Shown one piece after another: positions 8,281 to 16,203 of a stretch of 50,956 nt of DNA (its first letter is position 1; every line of letters begins with the position of its first letter). The DNA is taken from assembly GCA_017592775.1 (NCBI GenBank), contig JAGFNJ010000040.1, positions 1 through 50,956 of the forward strand, in the 5' to 3' direction. Source of the stretch: Candidatus Accumulibacter conexus (GTDB lineage Bacteria > Pseudomonadota > Gammaproteobacteria > Burkholderiales > Rhodocyclaceae). A model generated the notes under the pieces. It was not told the origin of the DNA and did not search any database. It worked only from the letters and a program-made list of their open reading frames with translations. The position numbers and the translations under genes were made by a program.

Positions 8281-9453
8281 TCAGGCCTCCGTCTTGCTGT
8301 TGGCCGCCTTGGCACGTTCGGCTTCCTCGGCCTTGTGTGACAGGCCCAGGTTGCGTGCCACCATCGCCGCACCGCCGGCGGCCGCACCGGCGACGGCAGC
8401 AAGGATGGCAGCCGATCCGAGCGTCGCACCCATGCCCTTTTCCTCGACGATGCGCGGGTACTGCTGCGGTGGTTCGACGTTCTTCACCTTGGCCAGCATG
8501 TGCAGCGGTTTGCTGAAGCCGACGCCCTGCTCGCTGCAGCCGAAGCACGGGCAACCGCAGCCGACCGGCCAGGTTCCGGCACCCGCGTCGCCGAAGAGGA
8601 TGGTCGGGCAGTTGGCGTAGGTCTCCGGACCCTTGCAGCCGAGCTTGTACAGGCAATAGCCCTTGCGGTGGCCCTCGTCGCCGAATTCGATGGCGAAGCG
8701 GCCAGCGTCGAAATGGGCGCGCCGCTCGCAACTTTCGTGAATCAGCCGTGAGTAGGCAAACTTCGGCCGGCCGAGATCGTCGACCGGCGGCAGGCTGCCA
8801 AAAGCCAGGAAATGGACGACCGTGGACAGGAAGTTGTAGGGGTTCGGTGGGCAACCGGGAATCGTCACGACCGGCTTGCCAAGGACGGCGGCGACGCCCG
8901 ACGCACCGGTCGGGTTGGGATCGGTTGCCGGCATGCCGCCCCAGCTCGCGCAGGAGCCGATCGCAATGACCGCTGCCGCATCGGCCGCACACTCCTTGGT
9001 CAGCTCGATCGCCGTCTGGCCACCGACCTTGCAGTAGATGCCGCCGTCGCGGGTCGGGATGGCGCCTTCCACAACGAGAACGTAGCCCCCCTTGTTGGCC
9101 GCCATCGCCGTCTTGCGCGCCTGTTCGGCCTGATGCCCGGCAGCGGCAAACAGCGTTTCGTGATAGTCGAGCGAAATCACGTCGAGAATCAGCTTTTCCA
9201 GCGTCGGGTGCTCGGCACGCAGCATCGACTCGGTGCAGCCAGTGCACTCCTGGAAGTGCAGCCAGATCACCGAAGGTCGCTTCTTGCTCGCCACCGCCTC
9301 GGCGACCGCCGCGTCGGCGCCCGGCGGCAGCCCCAGGCTGGCCGCGACGGTGGCACAGAACTGCAGGAACTCGCGTCGCCGCATACCGAGTCGTTCGCTT
9401 GCGGCGGCGATGCGCGAGTCACCCTCGAGCTGCAGCAGACTGCTGTTTGCCAT
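8281..9453 (-). CDS. hybO: [NiFe] uptake hydrogenase small subunit HybO
   Basis: The electron-transferring small subunit, 390 residues. It has a Tat signal (MRRREFLQF near residues 23-31) and the proximal cluster start ECTGCTESM. Further cysteines lie in GSCASWGG, IPGCPPNP, the HxxC cluster segment ESCERR, GCKGPETYANCP, and WPVGCGCPCFGCSE. An Ala/Gly-rich transmembrane helix near residues 345-375 anchors the C-terminus, as in HybO and HyaA. The start at 9453 follows ACAGGAAG; upstream in-frame ATGs would run through the promoter. It is the first gene of the operon and lies about 80 bases downstream of a sigma54-like promoter. Confidence 0.95.
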   Translation of the reverse strand: MANSSLLQLEGDSRIAAASERLGMRRREFLQFCATVAASLGLPPGADAAVAEAVASKKRPSVIWLHFQECTGCTESMLRAEHPTLEKLILDVISLDYHETLFAAAGHQAEQARKTAMAANKGGYVLVVEGAIPTRDGGIYCKVGGQTAIELTKECAADAAAVIAIGSCASWGGMPATDPNPTGASGVAAVLGKPVVTIPGCPPNPYNFLSTVVHFLAFGSLPPVDDLGRPKFAYSRLIHESCERRAHFDAGRFAIEFGDEGHRKGYCLYKLGCKGPETYANCPTILFGDAGAGTWPVGCGCPCFGCSEQGVGFSKPLHMLAKVKNVEPPQQYPRIVEEKGMGATLGSAAILAAVAGAAAGGAAMVARNLGLSHKAEEAERAKAANSKTEA

Positions 9454-9930
9454 CTTCCTGTCCCCTCTCTCGTCGCCCGACCGCCGGTCGGGAGCTTGAC
9501 ACCGGCTGTGCCCGGAACAGCCCAGCCATTCTTGGAAAGAGTGCATACAAGAACCGTGCCAGAAGAAAAAACTCAACGAAAACAGTGGGCCTGCAACGGT
9601 GGCGGACCTCCTGAAGATGTCCTTGATTTGCCATTCGTGGCCGAACTGGAAAGATTGTTTCCACCTCGTCGCAACGGAAGGCGCGGGCGAGCGACGCCGC
9701 CGGCTCTGTCGGCGGGCGGCTGCCCGATACCAGCCTGGAGCACCAGGACGCGGCCGTTGCGGTCGTTGGCGATTGGCTCTACGATCGCTGCATGCGCTGC
9801 ATCCTCACCCCTGCCAGCCATCGCGACGCTTGCCCGTTGCCGACTCTACCCGTCACCCTGCATGGTCGCAGCGGTGGGCAAGCGGGCGGGGCGCTCGCGG
9901 GTCCCGCCGCGTGCCGCTGCCGATCGTCCG
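9454..9930. other. Divergent regulatory region, hybO / hupT
   Basis: This 477-base gap holds the RpoN-type promoter for hybO at 9546-9561. Open frames on both strands here have no family resemblance and are Arg/Pro rich, as random GC-rich sequence is. I looked for a TTG-N5-CAA HupR-type site and did not find a convincing one. The kinase start is uncertain, so some of the right end (after about 9850) may be coding. Confidence 0.5.
9546..9561 (-). promoter_or_regulatory. Sigma54 (-24/-12) promoter of the hyb operon
   Basis: Read on the minus strand the site is TGGCACGGTTCTTGTA. It matches the RpoN consensus TGGCACG-N4-TTGCW except for T in place of C in the -12 element; GG and GT are ten bases apart as required. 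Transcription would start near 9535, about 80 bases before hybO. Hydrogenase operons under HupT/HupR or HoxJ/HoxA control are typically RpoN dependent, and a HupT-like gene is the divergent neighbour. An A-rich tract (9561-9570) flanks the -24 side. Confidence 0.7.
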
Positions 9931-11322
9931 ATGGCGGGCACTGATCCGCCGCCCGTGCGTCGACTGCGACGCCCCTTGCGCGACCCCGAGTCGCTCGCCG
10001 ATACCCAGTCGGGCCTCGACGAAGTGGGCGAAACGGTCTGGGTCGAGGTGATCCGCAAGATGGACGAGGTTTACAACGACCTGCTGCAGTACGAGGTCGT
10101 ACTCGAGCAGAAGAACGCTGCCCTCGAAGACTCGCAGCAGTTCATCGAGAGCGTTCTTGCGTCGATGTCCGACATCCTCATCGTCTGCAACCGGCACGGT
10201 ACGATCCAGGAGGTCAACGACTCGTTGCGCCGCTGCATCGGCCAGGACGAGAGCGAGCTGCGTGGGCGACCGCTCGCCGACCTGTTTGCCGACGACGGCT
10301 CGCGGCAGCGCGCGCGCGACTTCTTCTCGGCGGCTCGCCCGGCTGCGGTGCAGGATTGCGAACTGCTGATCAGCGGTCGTGACGGCAGTCCGCTGCCGGT
10401 TTCACTGAACTGCACGCCACGACTTTCGGGAACAGGCAAGCTGGTCGGCATGGTCGTCACCGGTCGCCCGGTCGGCGAACTGCGGCGGGCCTACCACGCC
10501 CTGCGGCAGGCGCACGAGGATCTCAAGCGGACGCAGCAGCAGCTCGTGCAGGCCGAGAAGATGGCCTCGCTTGGCCGCCTGGTGGCCGGGGTGGCGCATG
10601 AACTGAACAATCCGATCAGCTTCGTTCTCGGCAACGTGCTGGCTTTTCGCCGCTACGCCGCGCGCCTGCAGACCTATATCGAGGCGGTTCACTCAGACCA
10701 CTGCCAGAGCTCGCCGGAAGTCGATCGATTGCGGCAGGAGTTGCGGATCGACCGCATCATGGCCGACCTTGAGCCGCTGCTCGACGGCATGACCGAGGGT
10801 GGCGAGCGGACGCGTGACATCGTCGACGGACTCAAGCGCTTCTCGGCCATCGACCGCAGTGTCGATGAGCCATTCAATCTCGCCGATGTCGTCGCGCGGG
10901 CGGTGCGTTGGGTGACACGCGCGGGACCGTCGAGCTTCCAGGTCCGGGTCGATCTGCCGGCCGAGCTGCCGGTCACGGGATCGTCGGGACAGATGCAGCA
11001 GGTGCTGATGAACCTCGTCCTCAACGCCCGCGATGCCACCTGCGGTTGCCGGGCACCGCTGCTCGAGATCACTGCCCTCGTCGCCGACGGTACCGTCAGC
11101 CTGCACCTCGCCGACAACGGTCCGGGAATCGAGCCGGCCAACCTGTCGCGACTGTTCGATCCCTTCTTCACCACCAAGCCGGTCGGGCAGGGGACCGGGC
11201 TCGGCCTGTCCATCAGCTACGGCATCGTCGAGCGGCATGGCGGTCGTCTCGAGGCCAGCAACCGTCCGCAGGGGGGCGCCCTGTTCATCCTCAGCCTGCC
11301 ACTCGCACAGTCGATGCCCTGA
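9931..11322 (+). CDS. hupT: HupT/HoxJ-like PAS sensor histidine kinase
   Basis: A cytosolic sensor kinase of about 463 residues that in related bacteria controls hydrogenase expression through an NtrC-type regulator (HupR/HoxA). Domain order: an N-terminal helix with VIRKMDEVYNDLLQYEVVLE, typical of HupT/HoxJ; a PAS domain (FIESVLASMSDILIVC onward); a linker coiled coil; the H-box VAGVAHELNNPISFV with the phosphorylated His; then N (LVLNARDA), D/G1 (DNGPGI) and G2 (GTGLGLSI) boxes. No membrane segment is seen. The start is uncertain: ATG 9931 is used, GTG 9955 is an alternative, and the frame is open further upstream. The partner regulator is not in the window. Confidence 0.85.
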   Translation: MAGTDPPPVRRLRRPLRDPESLADTQSGLDEVGETVWVEVIRKMDEVYNDLLQYEVVLEQKNAALEDSQQFIESVLASMSDILIVCNRHGTIQEVNDSLRRCIGQDESELRGRPLADLFADDGSRQRARDFFSAARPAAVQDCELLISGRDGSPLPVSLNCTPRLSGTGKLVGMVVTGRPVGELRRAYHALRQAHEDLKRTQQQLVQAEKMASLGRLVAGVAHELNNPISFVLGNVLAFRRYAARLQTYIEAVHSDHCQSSPEVDRLRQELRIDRIMADLEPLLDGMTEGGERTRDIVDGLKRFSAIDRSVDEPFNLADVVARAVRWVTRAGPSSFQVRVDLPAELPVTGSSGQMQQVLMNLVLNARDATCGCRAPLLEITALVADGTVSLHLADNGPGIEPANLSRLFDPFFTTKPVGQGTGLGLSISYGIVERHGGRLEASNRPQGGALFILSLPLAQSMP

Positions 11323-11385
11323 GCCGGCGTCGCCCGGCAGGCTGGCGGAGCTGATCGGCTGTCGTTGCAGTCTCCTTGCAACCTT

Positions 11386-12933
11386 TCAGGCGCCCATGAC
11401 GCGGTTCTTGCCGGCGCGCTTGGCGAGGTACATGGCCTGGTCTGCCCGCCGGATGGCGTCTTCACCGGACTCTTCCGGGAGCAGTTCGGCGACGCCGGCG
11501 CTGAAGGTGATCAGGACCTTCTCGTTGCCGGCGAGGAAGAAGTTCCGCGTCAGTTCGCGCTGCAGGCGTCGCATGGCCGTCATCCCGTCGGCGAGGAGGG
11601 TGTCCGGCATCAGGATCACGAACTCCTCGCCACCGTAACGCGCCAGCGTGTCGACCGGCCGCATGTACTGGCGGACGACCCGCACCAGGTGGATGAGGGC
11701 GTCATCGCCCGTCGCGTGGCCGAGGCGGTCGTTGATCTGCTTGAAGTTGTCGACGTCGAGCAGTGACAGCGAGAGTGGCTGCTCGGTCTTGCGACGCATG
11801 CTGGCGATCTCGCGTGCGAGCGCCTCGTCGAGCCCGCGCCGGTTGAGTACGTCGGTCAGCGGGTCATGGCGCGCTGCGGCGCTCGCTTGCTGCAACTCCT
11901 CTTGCAGCCGCGCGAGTTCGGTGTTGGTATCGAGGACCCTGGTCTGCAGCTTGCCGAGCTGATCGCGCACGGCAGCGGTTTCCGTCGCCATCGAGCGGGT
12001 GGCGGTGAGCACGCGTCGCAGCAGCGGGGTGAGGTCCTCGATCGTTTGCACGTCGGCGATCTGCAGCGCGCTTTCTTCGAGGTTGTTCTGGAAGGCCGTG
12101 CTCGACTGGTTCATCGTCGCGAGCTGGTCGATGAAGGCGGCCAACATCGCACGCATCGCCTCCTGCGCCGCCAGCGTGCGCTCCTTGGCGGCGCGCTGGC
12201 GGCCGATGACATCCTGCAGGCGGCGCTCGACGTCGTCGAGGCGGCGCAGTGTCAGCCGCGGCAGCACCGCTCTGGCCAGGGTATCGATCTGGCCCTGTAC
12301 ACTTCGCTCATCCACGCTGAGCACCGCGATGTTGTCGACGATCAGTTGCAGCAGCTTGAGCAGGGTCAGCCGGACTTCGCCCTGTTCCTCGGCGATCAGC
12401 GAGATGCGCTGGCTGAAGGCAGCCAGTCGGGTCAGGACCCCATGGCAGTCGCCTGTCTGGTCCTCGAGCGTCTGCAGCAATTGTCTTCCCTGTGCCAGAA
12501 GGGAGTCATCATCGTGACAGAGGCTCGGCAGCAGGCCTTCCACCAAGTGCACCAGGGGCGGCAGAAAGCGCATGTGCAGAGCCGGTGTGCTGTCGCTGTT
12601 CGCGGGCGATGCCTCGCTCCGGTCGGCGGGCGCGACGCTGGGCTTGTTCCGGGTGGAGAACGCCACCAGCGCCTCCTGAACGCCTTGCCAGCTGCGTTTG
12701 CCGATCGCCGCCTCGAGTGCCGCGAGGTGCTGCTCGCCTGCCTCCGGACTCAGTCTGCCCAGTGCGGCCACGAGCTGGCGCATCGGTGCCTCTGGGAAAC
12801 CGGCAACATTGGGCAGTTTGGCGACCTCGTTGTAGCAGGCCTGGTAGTTTGCCGGCGTCGGCAGCAGCTTGCGCAGAGACAGCAGTCTGAACGTCTCACG
12901 GGCCACTTCGAGGGGATTCTTCGGGTCGATCAT
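11386..12933 (-). CDS. Diguanylate cyclase (GGDEF) with long helical N-terminus
   Basis: A 515-residue protein whose last 170 residues are a GGDEF domain that should make cyclic di-GMP. RYGGEEFVIL carries the active GGEEF signature, and RPVD five residues before it matches the RxxD inhibitory I-site, so product feedback is likely. The first 340 residues are helical with heptad-like Leu patterns and no membrane helix or named sensor domain, so the protein is probably cytosolic. No EAL domain is present. Convergent with hupT; no operon partner. The MCP at 24214 ends in a PilZ domain, a possible receptor of the same messenger. Confidence 0.92.
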   Translation of the reverse strand: MIDPKNPLEVARETFRLLSLRKLLPTPANYQACYNEVAKLPNVAGFPEAPMRQLVAALGRLSPEAGEQHLAALEAAIGKRSWQGVQEALVAFSTRNKPSVAPADRSEASPANSDSTPALHMRFLPPLVHLVEGLLPSLCHDDDSLLAQGRQLLQTLEDQTGDCHGVLTRLAAFSQRISLIAEEQGEVRLTLLKLLQLIVDNIAVLSVDERSVQGQIDTLARAVLPRLTLRRLDDVERRLQDVIGRQRAAKERTLAAQEAMRAMLAAFIDQLATMNQSSTAFQNNLEESALQIADVQTIEDLTPLLRRVLTATRSMATETAAVRDQLGKLQTRVLDTNTELARLQEELQQASAAARHDPLTDVLNRRGLDEALAREIASMRRKTEQPLSLSLLDVDNFKQINDRLGHATGDDALIHLVRVVRQYMRPVDTLARYGGEEFVILMPDTLLADGMTAMRRLQRELTRNFFLAGNEKVLITFSAGVAELLPEESGEDAIRRADQAMYLAKRAGKNRVMGA

Positions 12934-13214
12934 CCTGGCAAGAGAAGAGGCGCGGCAGGGTTTCGCGGTTGCGGCATCATGGCGGCAGCCGGGGTCGCAG
13001 CTGCGCTGTCTTGTGAGTCTATCGCCAAACGGCGCGCAGCGGGAGGCAATCGCTTGACGCCCGTGCCGCCGTACAGGATCCTGCGGCCTACGGCCGGACC
13101 GGCAACGGCGATCACCGCTGGCGCGGACAGGGCAGCGAACGATCTGGTGGCTGATCGTGACGCACGGCCGGACTCGCCAGCAGGGTACAATCCAGGTCGG
13201 GATGGCGGGACGAG

Positions 13215-14216
13215 ATGAGTCGATTGTTGCTGGCGCCGATGGAGGGACTGCTCGACGATGTACTGCGCGACGTACTGACGCGGGTCGGCGGCTATGACCT
13301 GGCGGTCAGCGAGTTCATCCGCGTCTCCGGCAACCTGCTGCCGCAACGAAGCTTTGTCCGCACCTGCCCGGAACTCGAGCGTGCCAGCCGCACCGTGGCC
13401 GGCACGCCGCTGGTCGTGCAACTGCTCGGCAGTGACCCGGCCTGCCTCGCCGACAATGCGGCGCAGCTCGCCCGGCTGGCCCCGGCGGGGATCGACCTCA
13501 ACTTTGGCTGTCCGGCGCCGAAGGTGAACCGCCATGGTGGTGGCGCGACACTGCTGGCTGATCCGGAGCAGCTTTTTCGCATTGTGTCGGCGGTGCGGCG
13601 AGCGGTGCCGGCGGCGATCCCCTTCTCTGCCAAGATGCGACTCGGCGTCCGCGACACGTCGCAGACGCTGGACTGTGCGCGGGCGCTGGCAGATGGCGGC
13701 GTCGACTCGCTGGTCGTGCATGCGCGCACGCGCGCCGAAGGCTACCGGCCGCCGGCGCACTGGGAGTGGGTCGCCCGCATCCGCGACGTGGTATCGCAGC
13801 CGGTGGCGGCAAATGGCGAAGTATGGACGGTGGCCGACTATCGGCGTTGCCGTGCCGTCAGTGGCTGCCGGGACGTGATGCTTGGCCGCGGTGCCGTCGC
13901 CGATCCCTTTCTTGCCCGCAACATCCGTCGTCTGCTGGTCGGCCAGGAGGAGGAGGACGATCGCCGCGCCGACTGGCAGGAACTGCTGCCGCTTCTGGCT
14001 TCGTACTGGCAGCAGGTGTGCGGCAAGGTCGCGCCGCCACATGCGCCGGGGCGGCTCAAGCTGTGGCTGGCGGCGCTGCGGCCGAACTTCGTCGAGGCCG
14101 CCGCGCTGTTCCTCGCGATTCGCCCGCTGCGCACGGTCGCCGAGGTCACCCAGCGGCTGCGGCAGCACGCTGTGCCGGCGGTTGCGGGCGGTGACCCGCT
14201 GCTCGATGCCCGCTGA
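13215..14216 (+). CDS. dusC: tRNA-dihydrouridine synthase DusC
   Basis: An FMN enzyme that reduces uridine 16 in tRNA to dihydrouridine. The 333-residue protein shows [10 protein letters not shown] at the N-terminus, [18 protein letters not shown] near residues 97-114 (active-site Cys in the GCPAP segment), the AKMRLG motif, and [17 protein letters not shown] near residues 169-185, which is typical of DusC rather than DusA or DusB. The start follows GGGACGAG. TACAAT at 13186-13191 may be a -10 element, with a weak -35. The end overlaps the TrmB-like gene by 11 bases, so two tRNA-modifying enzymes appear translationally coupled. Confidence 0.93.
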   Translation: MSRLLLAPMEGLLDDVLRDVLTRVGGYDLAVSEFIRVSGNLLPQRSFVRTCPELERASRTVAGTPLVVQLLGSDPACLADNAAQLARLAPAGIDLNFGCPAPKVNRHGGGATLLADPEQLFRIVSAVRRAVPAAIPFSAKMRLGVRDTSQTLDCARALADGGVDSLVVHARTRAEGYRPPAHWEWVARIRDVVSQPVAANGEVWTVADYRRCRAVSGCRDVMLGRGAVADPFLARNIRRLLVGQEEEDDRRADWQELLPLLASYWQQVCGKVAPPHAPGRLKLWLAALRPNFVEAAALFLAIRPLRTVAEVTQRLRQHAVPAVAGGDPLLDAR

Positions 14217-14976
14217 CTCGCGCCTGCCGATCAGCCGCCAGACGGCGGTGCATCAGCAGTTGCCGCGCTTGCTTGACCGTCATTCCCGGACGCCTTTCCG
14301 CAAACCATGCGCGGACTACAATCAGGTCGCCTTTGCCGACAGTTTCGAGCGCTATCAGCGTCTGGCGGGCGGCGCGCAACTCATTCTCGACTCCGGTTGC
14401 GGTGTCGGCGAGAGCACTGTCGCGCTCGCCCGGGCTTTCCCGGATCACTACGTGATCGGCGTCGACCAGTCGGCAGTGCGCCTGGCGCGTGCCCGCAGCA
14501 GCGTGGCCGGCTGGCCGGACAACCTCGATCTGGTGCGCGCCGACCTCGTCGATTACTGGCGCCTGCTGCACGACGCCGGCGGGCGGCTCGACCGCCACTA
14601 CCTGCTCTACCCGAACCCCTGGCCGAAAATGTGCCACGTTGGCCGGCGCTGGCACGGTCATGCGGTTTTTCCGACCATGCTTGCCCTCGCCGGTGTGCTC
14701 GAATGCCGCAGCAACTGGCCGATCTACATTGCCGAACTCTGCCTCGCCATCGAGTCGTTGAGCGGGCATGCGGTGGTCCTCGAGGCCTGCTTTCCGACGG
14801 CGCCGATGACCCCATTCGAGCGCAAGTACCTCGCCTCCGGACATCCGCTCTGGCGCTGCCGGGTCGATCTCCGGTCGCATCCGGGCGCCTGTGCTGGCGC
14901 CGGGCAGGGTAGTGCGGATGACGCGTGCGGAGCGGGCAAGTGGAGCGGGCGAAGGGAATCGAACCCTCGGCTCTAG
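14206..14976 (+). CDS. TrmB-family SAM-dependent methyltransferase
   Basis: A Rossmann-fold methyltransferase related to TrmB, which makes m7G46 in tRNA. Seen are the SAM-binding [11 protein letters not shown] near residues 62-72, the acidic [13 protein letters not shown] loop, and the TrmB-like YPNPWPK...[11 protein letters not shown] block near residues 139-160. It is divergent from canonical TrmB (SGCGVGE instead of IGFGxGE) and may be a paralogue acting on another RNA. The start overlaps the end of dusC. The frame has no stop until 14976, inside the antisense tRNA-Gly gene, so the last 12 residues ([10 protein letters not shown]-like) are antisense tRNA. The true family domain ends near residue 225. 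Confidence 0.82.
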   Translation: MPADSRLPISRQTAVHQQLPRLLDRHSRTPFRKPCADYNQVAFADSFERYQRLAGGAQLILDSGCGVGESTVALARAFPDHYVIGVDQSAVRLARARSSVAGWPDNLDLVRADLVDYWRLLHDAGGRLDRHYLLYPNPWPKMCHVGRRWHGHAVFPTMLALAGVLECRSNWPIYIAELCLAIESLSGHAVVLEACFPTAPMTPFERKYLASGHPLWRCRVDLRSHPGACAGAGQGSADDACGAGKWSGRRESNPRL

Positions 14977-15014
14977 CTTGGGAAGCTAGGGTATTGCCAT
15001 TATACGACGCCCGC
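14941..15014 (-). tRNA. tRNA-Gly (anticodon CCC)
   Basis: Read on the minus strand, the gene has the acceptor stem GCGGGCG/CGCCCGC, the anticodon stem CTAGC/GCTAG with loop TTCCCAA (anticodon CCC), the T-loop TTCGATT and an encoded CCA end (14941-14943). The 3' half overlaps the last 36 bases of the TrmB-like gene on the opposite strand. Confidence 0.95.
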
Positions 15015-15024
15015 GCAGGCCGCC

Positions 15025-15053
15025 ATTCTACGAGCTTGTCGGCCCTTGCACAA
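15025..15053 (-). promoter_or_regulatory. Sigma70-like promoter of tRNA-Gly
   Basis: On the minus strand TTGTGC (15053-15048) and TAGAAT (15030-15025) are separated by exactly 17 bases. A start near 15018 would put the first transcribed base only a few nucleotides before the tRNA 5' end. Confidence 0.65.
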
Positions 15054-15067
15054 CGCTTGCTGGCACC

Positions 15068-15487
15068 TCACTGCAGCAGCGCTGGCGGCATGGGCATCGG
15101 GTCGGTGCCGCGTGGCACGCTGAGGATGCAGGTGATCGCCGGCGATCCAGGGTCGCTGGCAAACGAGCCGGCGAGCGCGCCGGCATAGTTCTCGGCCGAT
15201 ATCTGGCGATGGAAATAGCGCGAGGTGAGGTCGAGAAAATACGAATCCGGACCCTGGATGAGGTTGGCGCCGATGCGCCGGCCACCGACCTCGAGGTTGC
15301 CGCAGCGATCCTGCACGAGGTCGAGAAAGGCATCGTAGCGGCTGTCGGGTCGCCAGGCATCGGGTGCGCACGCCGTGCCGATGACGACGGCGCAGAGCGC
15401 GGCAATCGCGCCGTGGACCGTCGGCGGCCATTGGAGTCGCTGCCTGGCACGAGTGGGCACGGTGGGGCTGGTCGAAGGATGCGACAT
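15068..15487 (-). CDS. Small predicted lipoprotein, function unknown
   Basis: A 139-residue protein. After a charged, Pro/Thr-rich N-terminus there is a hydrophobic stretch (AALCAVVIGTAC) ending in a lipobox-like cysteine, so it is probably a lipoprotein. The mature part has RYDAFLDLVQDRC and GNLEVGGRRIGANL segments and two further cysteines that could pair. I do not recognise a family. The long polar N-terminus makes the start uncertain; the next in-frame starts would leave little signal sequence. It is read toward the tRNA-Gly gene. Confidence 0.6.
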   Translation of the reverse strand: MSHPSTSPTVPTRARQRLQWPPTVHGAIAALCAVVIGTACAPDAWRPDSRYDAFLDLVQDRCGNLEVGGRRIGANLIQGPDSYFLDLTSRYFHRQISAENYAGALAGSFASDPGSPAITCILSVPRGTDPMPMPPALLQ

Positions 15488-15557
15488 CTGGTCTGCTGCT
15501 CCGGGGGCGGGCGTCGGTGGCGAGGCCGGCAGACACCCTGTGCTTGCTGAACGCCGA

Positions 15558-16001
15558 TCAGCGCGGGACGACGCGAGCTCCTTCGCCGCTGCCTTCGATG
15601 AAGACGCGCTGACCCTGGAACAGGGATGCGTTCATCGGTTGGGTCACCGAAACCAGGACGCCGTTGGCCGTGCGGACGATGATCTGCTGTCCCTGGACAG
15701 GCTTGTCGTACTTCTTCTGGATCTGGTTGCCGGCGATCGCGCCGCCGATCGTTCCCAGGACCATCGCCACGTCGCGTCCGCTGCCGCCGCCGATCAGACT
15801 GCCGATGCCAAGGCCGGCCAAGCCGCCGACCACTGCTCCGACTCCCTGGTGCTGGTCGCTGTGCAGTTCGACGAAGCTGATCTGCTCGATCACTCCGCTA
15901 CGGATCTCCATCTCACCGGGCTGCTGCCCGGGGGCCGCGCAGGCCGTCAGCAGGAGGGCAAAGACAAACGCAGAAATGTAGGACGAGAGTTGCTTGCACA
16001 T
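15558..16001 (-). CDS. Glycine-zipper outer-membrane lipoprotein (SlyB/PcP-like)
   Basis: A 147-residue lipoprotein: signal peptide with lipobox LLTAC near residues 17-21, then a glycine-zipper two-helix region (GAVVGGLAGLGIGSLIGGGSGR, about residues 54-75, and GTIGGAIAGNQIQKK, about 82-96), as in SlyB and the Rickettsia 17-kDa antigen. The C-terminal domain (QGQQIIVRTANGVLVSVTQP) is the usual small beta module. The start follows a near-ideal AAGGAGCCCACC. Proteins of this class sit in the outer membrane and help envelope integrity; the exact role here is unknown. Confidence 0.88.
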   Translation of the reverse strand: MCKQLSSYISAFVFALLLTACAAPGQQPGEMEIRSGVIEQISFVELHSDQHQGVGAVVGGLAGLGIGSLIGGGSGRDVAMVLGTIGGAIAGNQIQKKYDKPVQGQQIIVRTANGVLVSVTQPMNASLFQGQRVFIEGSGEGARVVPR

Positions 16002-16203
16002 GGTGGGCTCCTTGTAAGGCTGTTGACCAGGAGAGGACGGGCGATCGCTGGGTTGCAGACGGCGAATGATACCCTTTTCTCCATGTGCCGGGCGGTGTCG
16101 TCCGGCGCTGATTCCGACGCATGGTCGGGTTGTCGCTGGGGCGGACACCGCCGGGCGGTCGCCGCCAATGACGTTGATCGTCATCCGGCCACGTTGCTGC
16201 TCG

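Noticed and set aside
9599-10051. 150-codon frame overlapping the start of hupT
   Set aside because: It is Arg/Pro/Ser-rich and overlaps the conserved kinase segment in another frame.
11866-13218. Long plus-strand frame opposite the GGDEF gene
   Set aside because: It is a mirror of the GGDEF coding frame; residues reflect codon shadow, not a domain.
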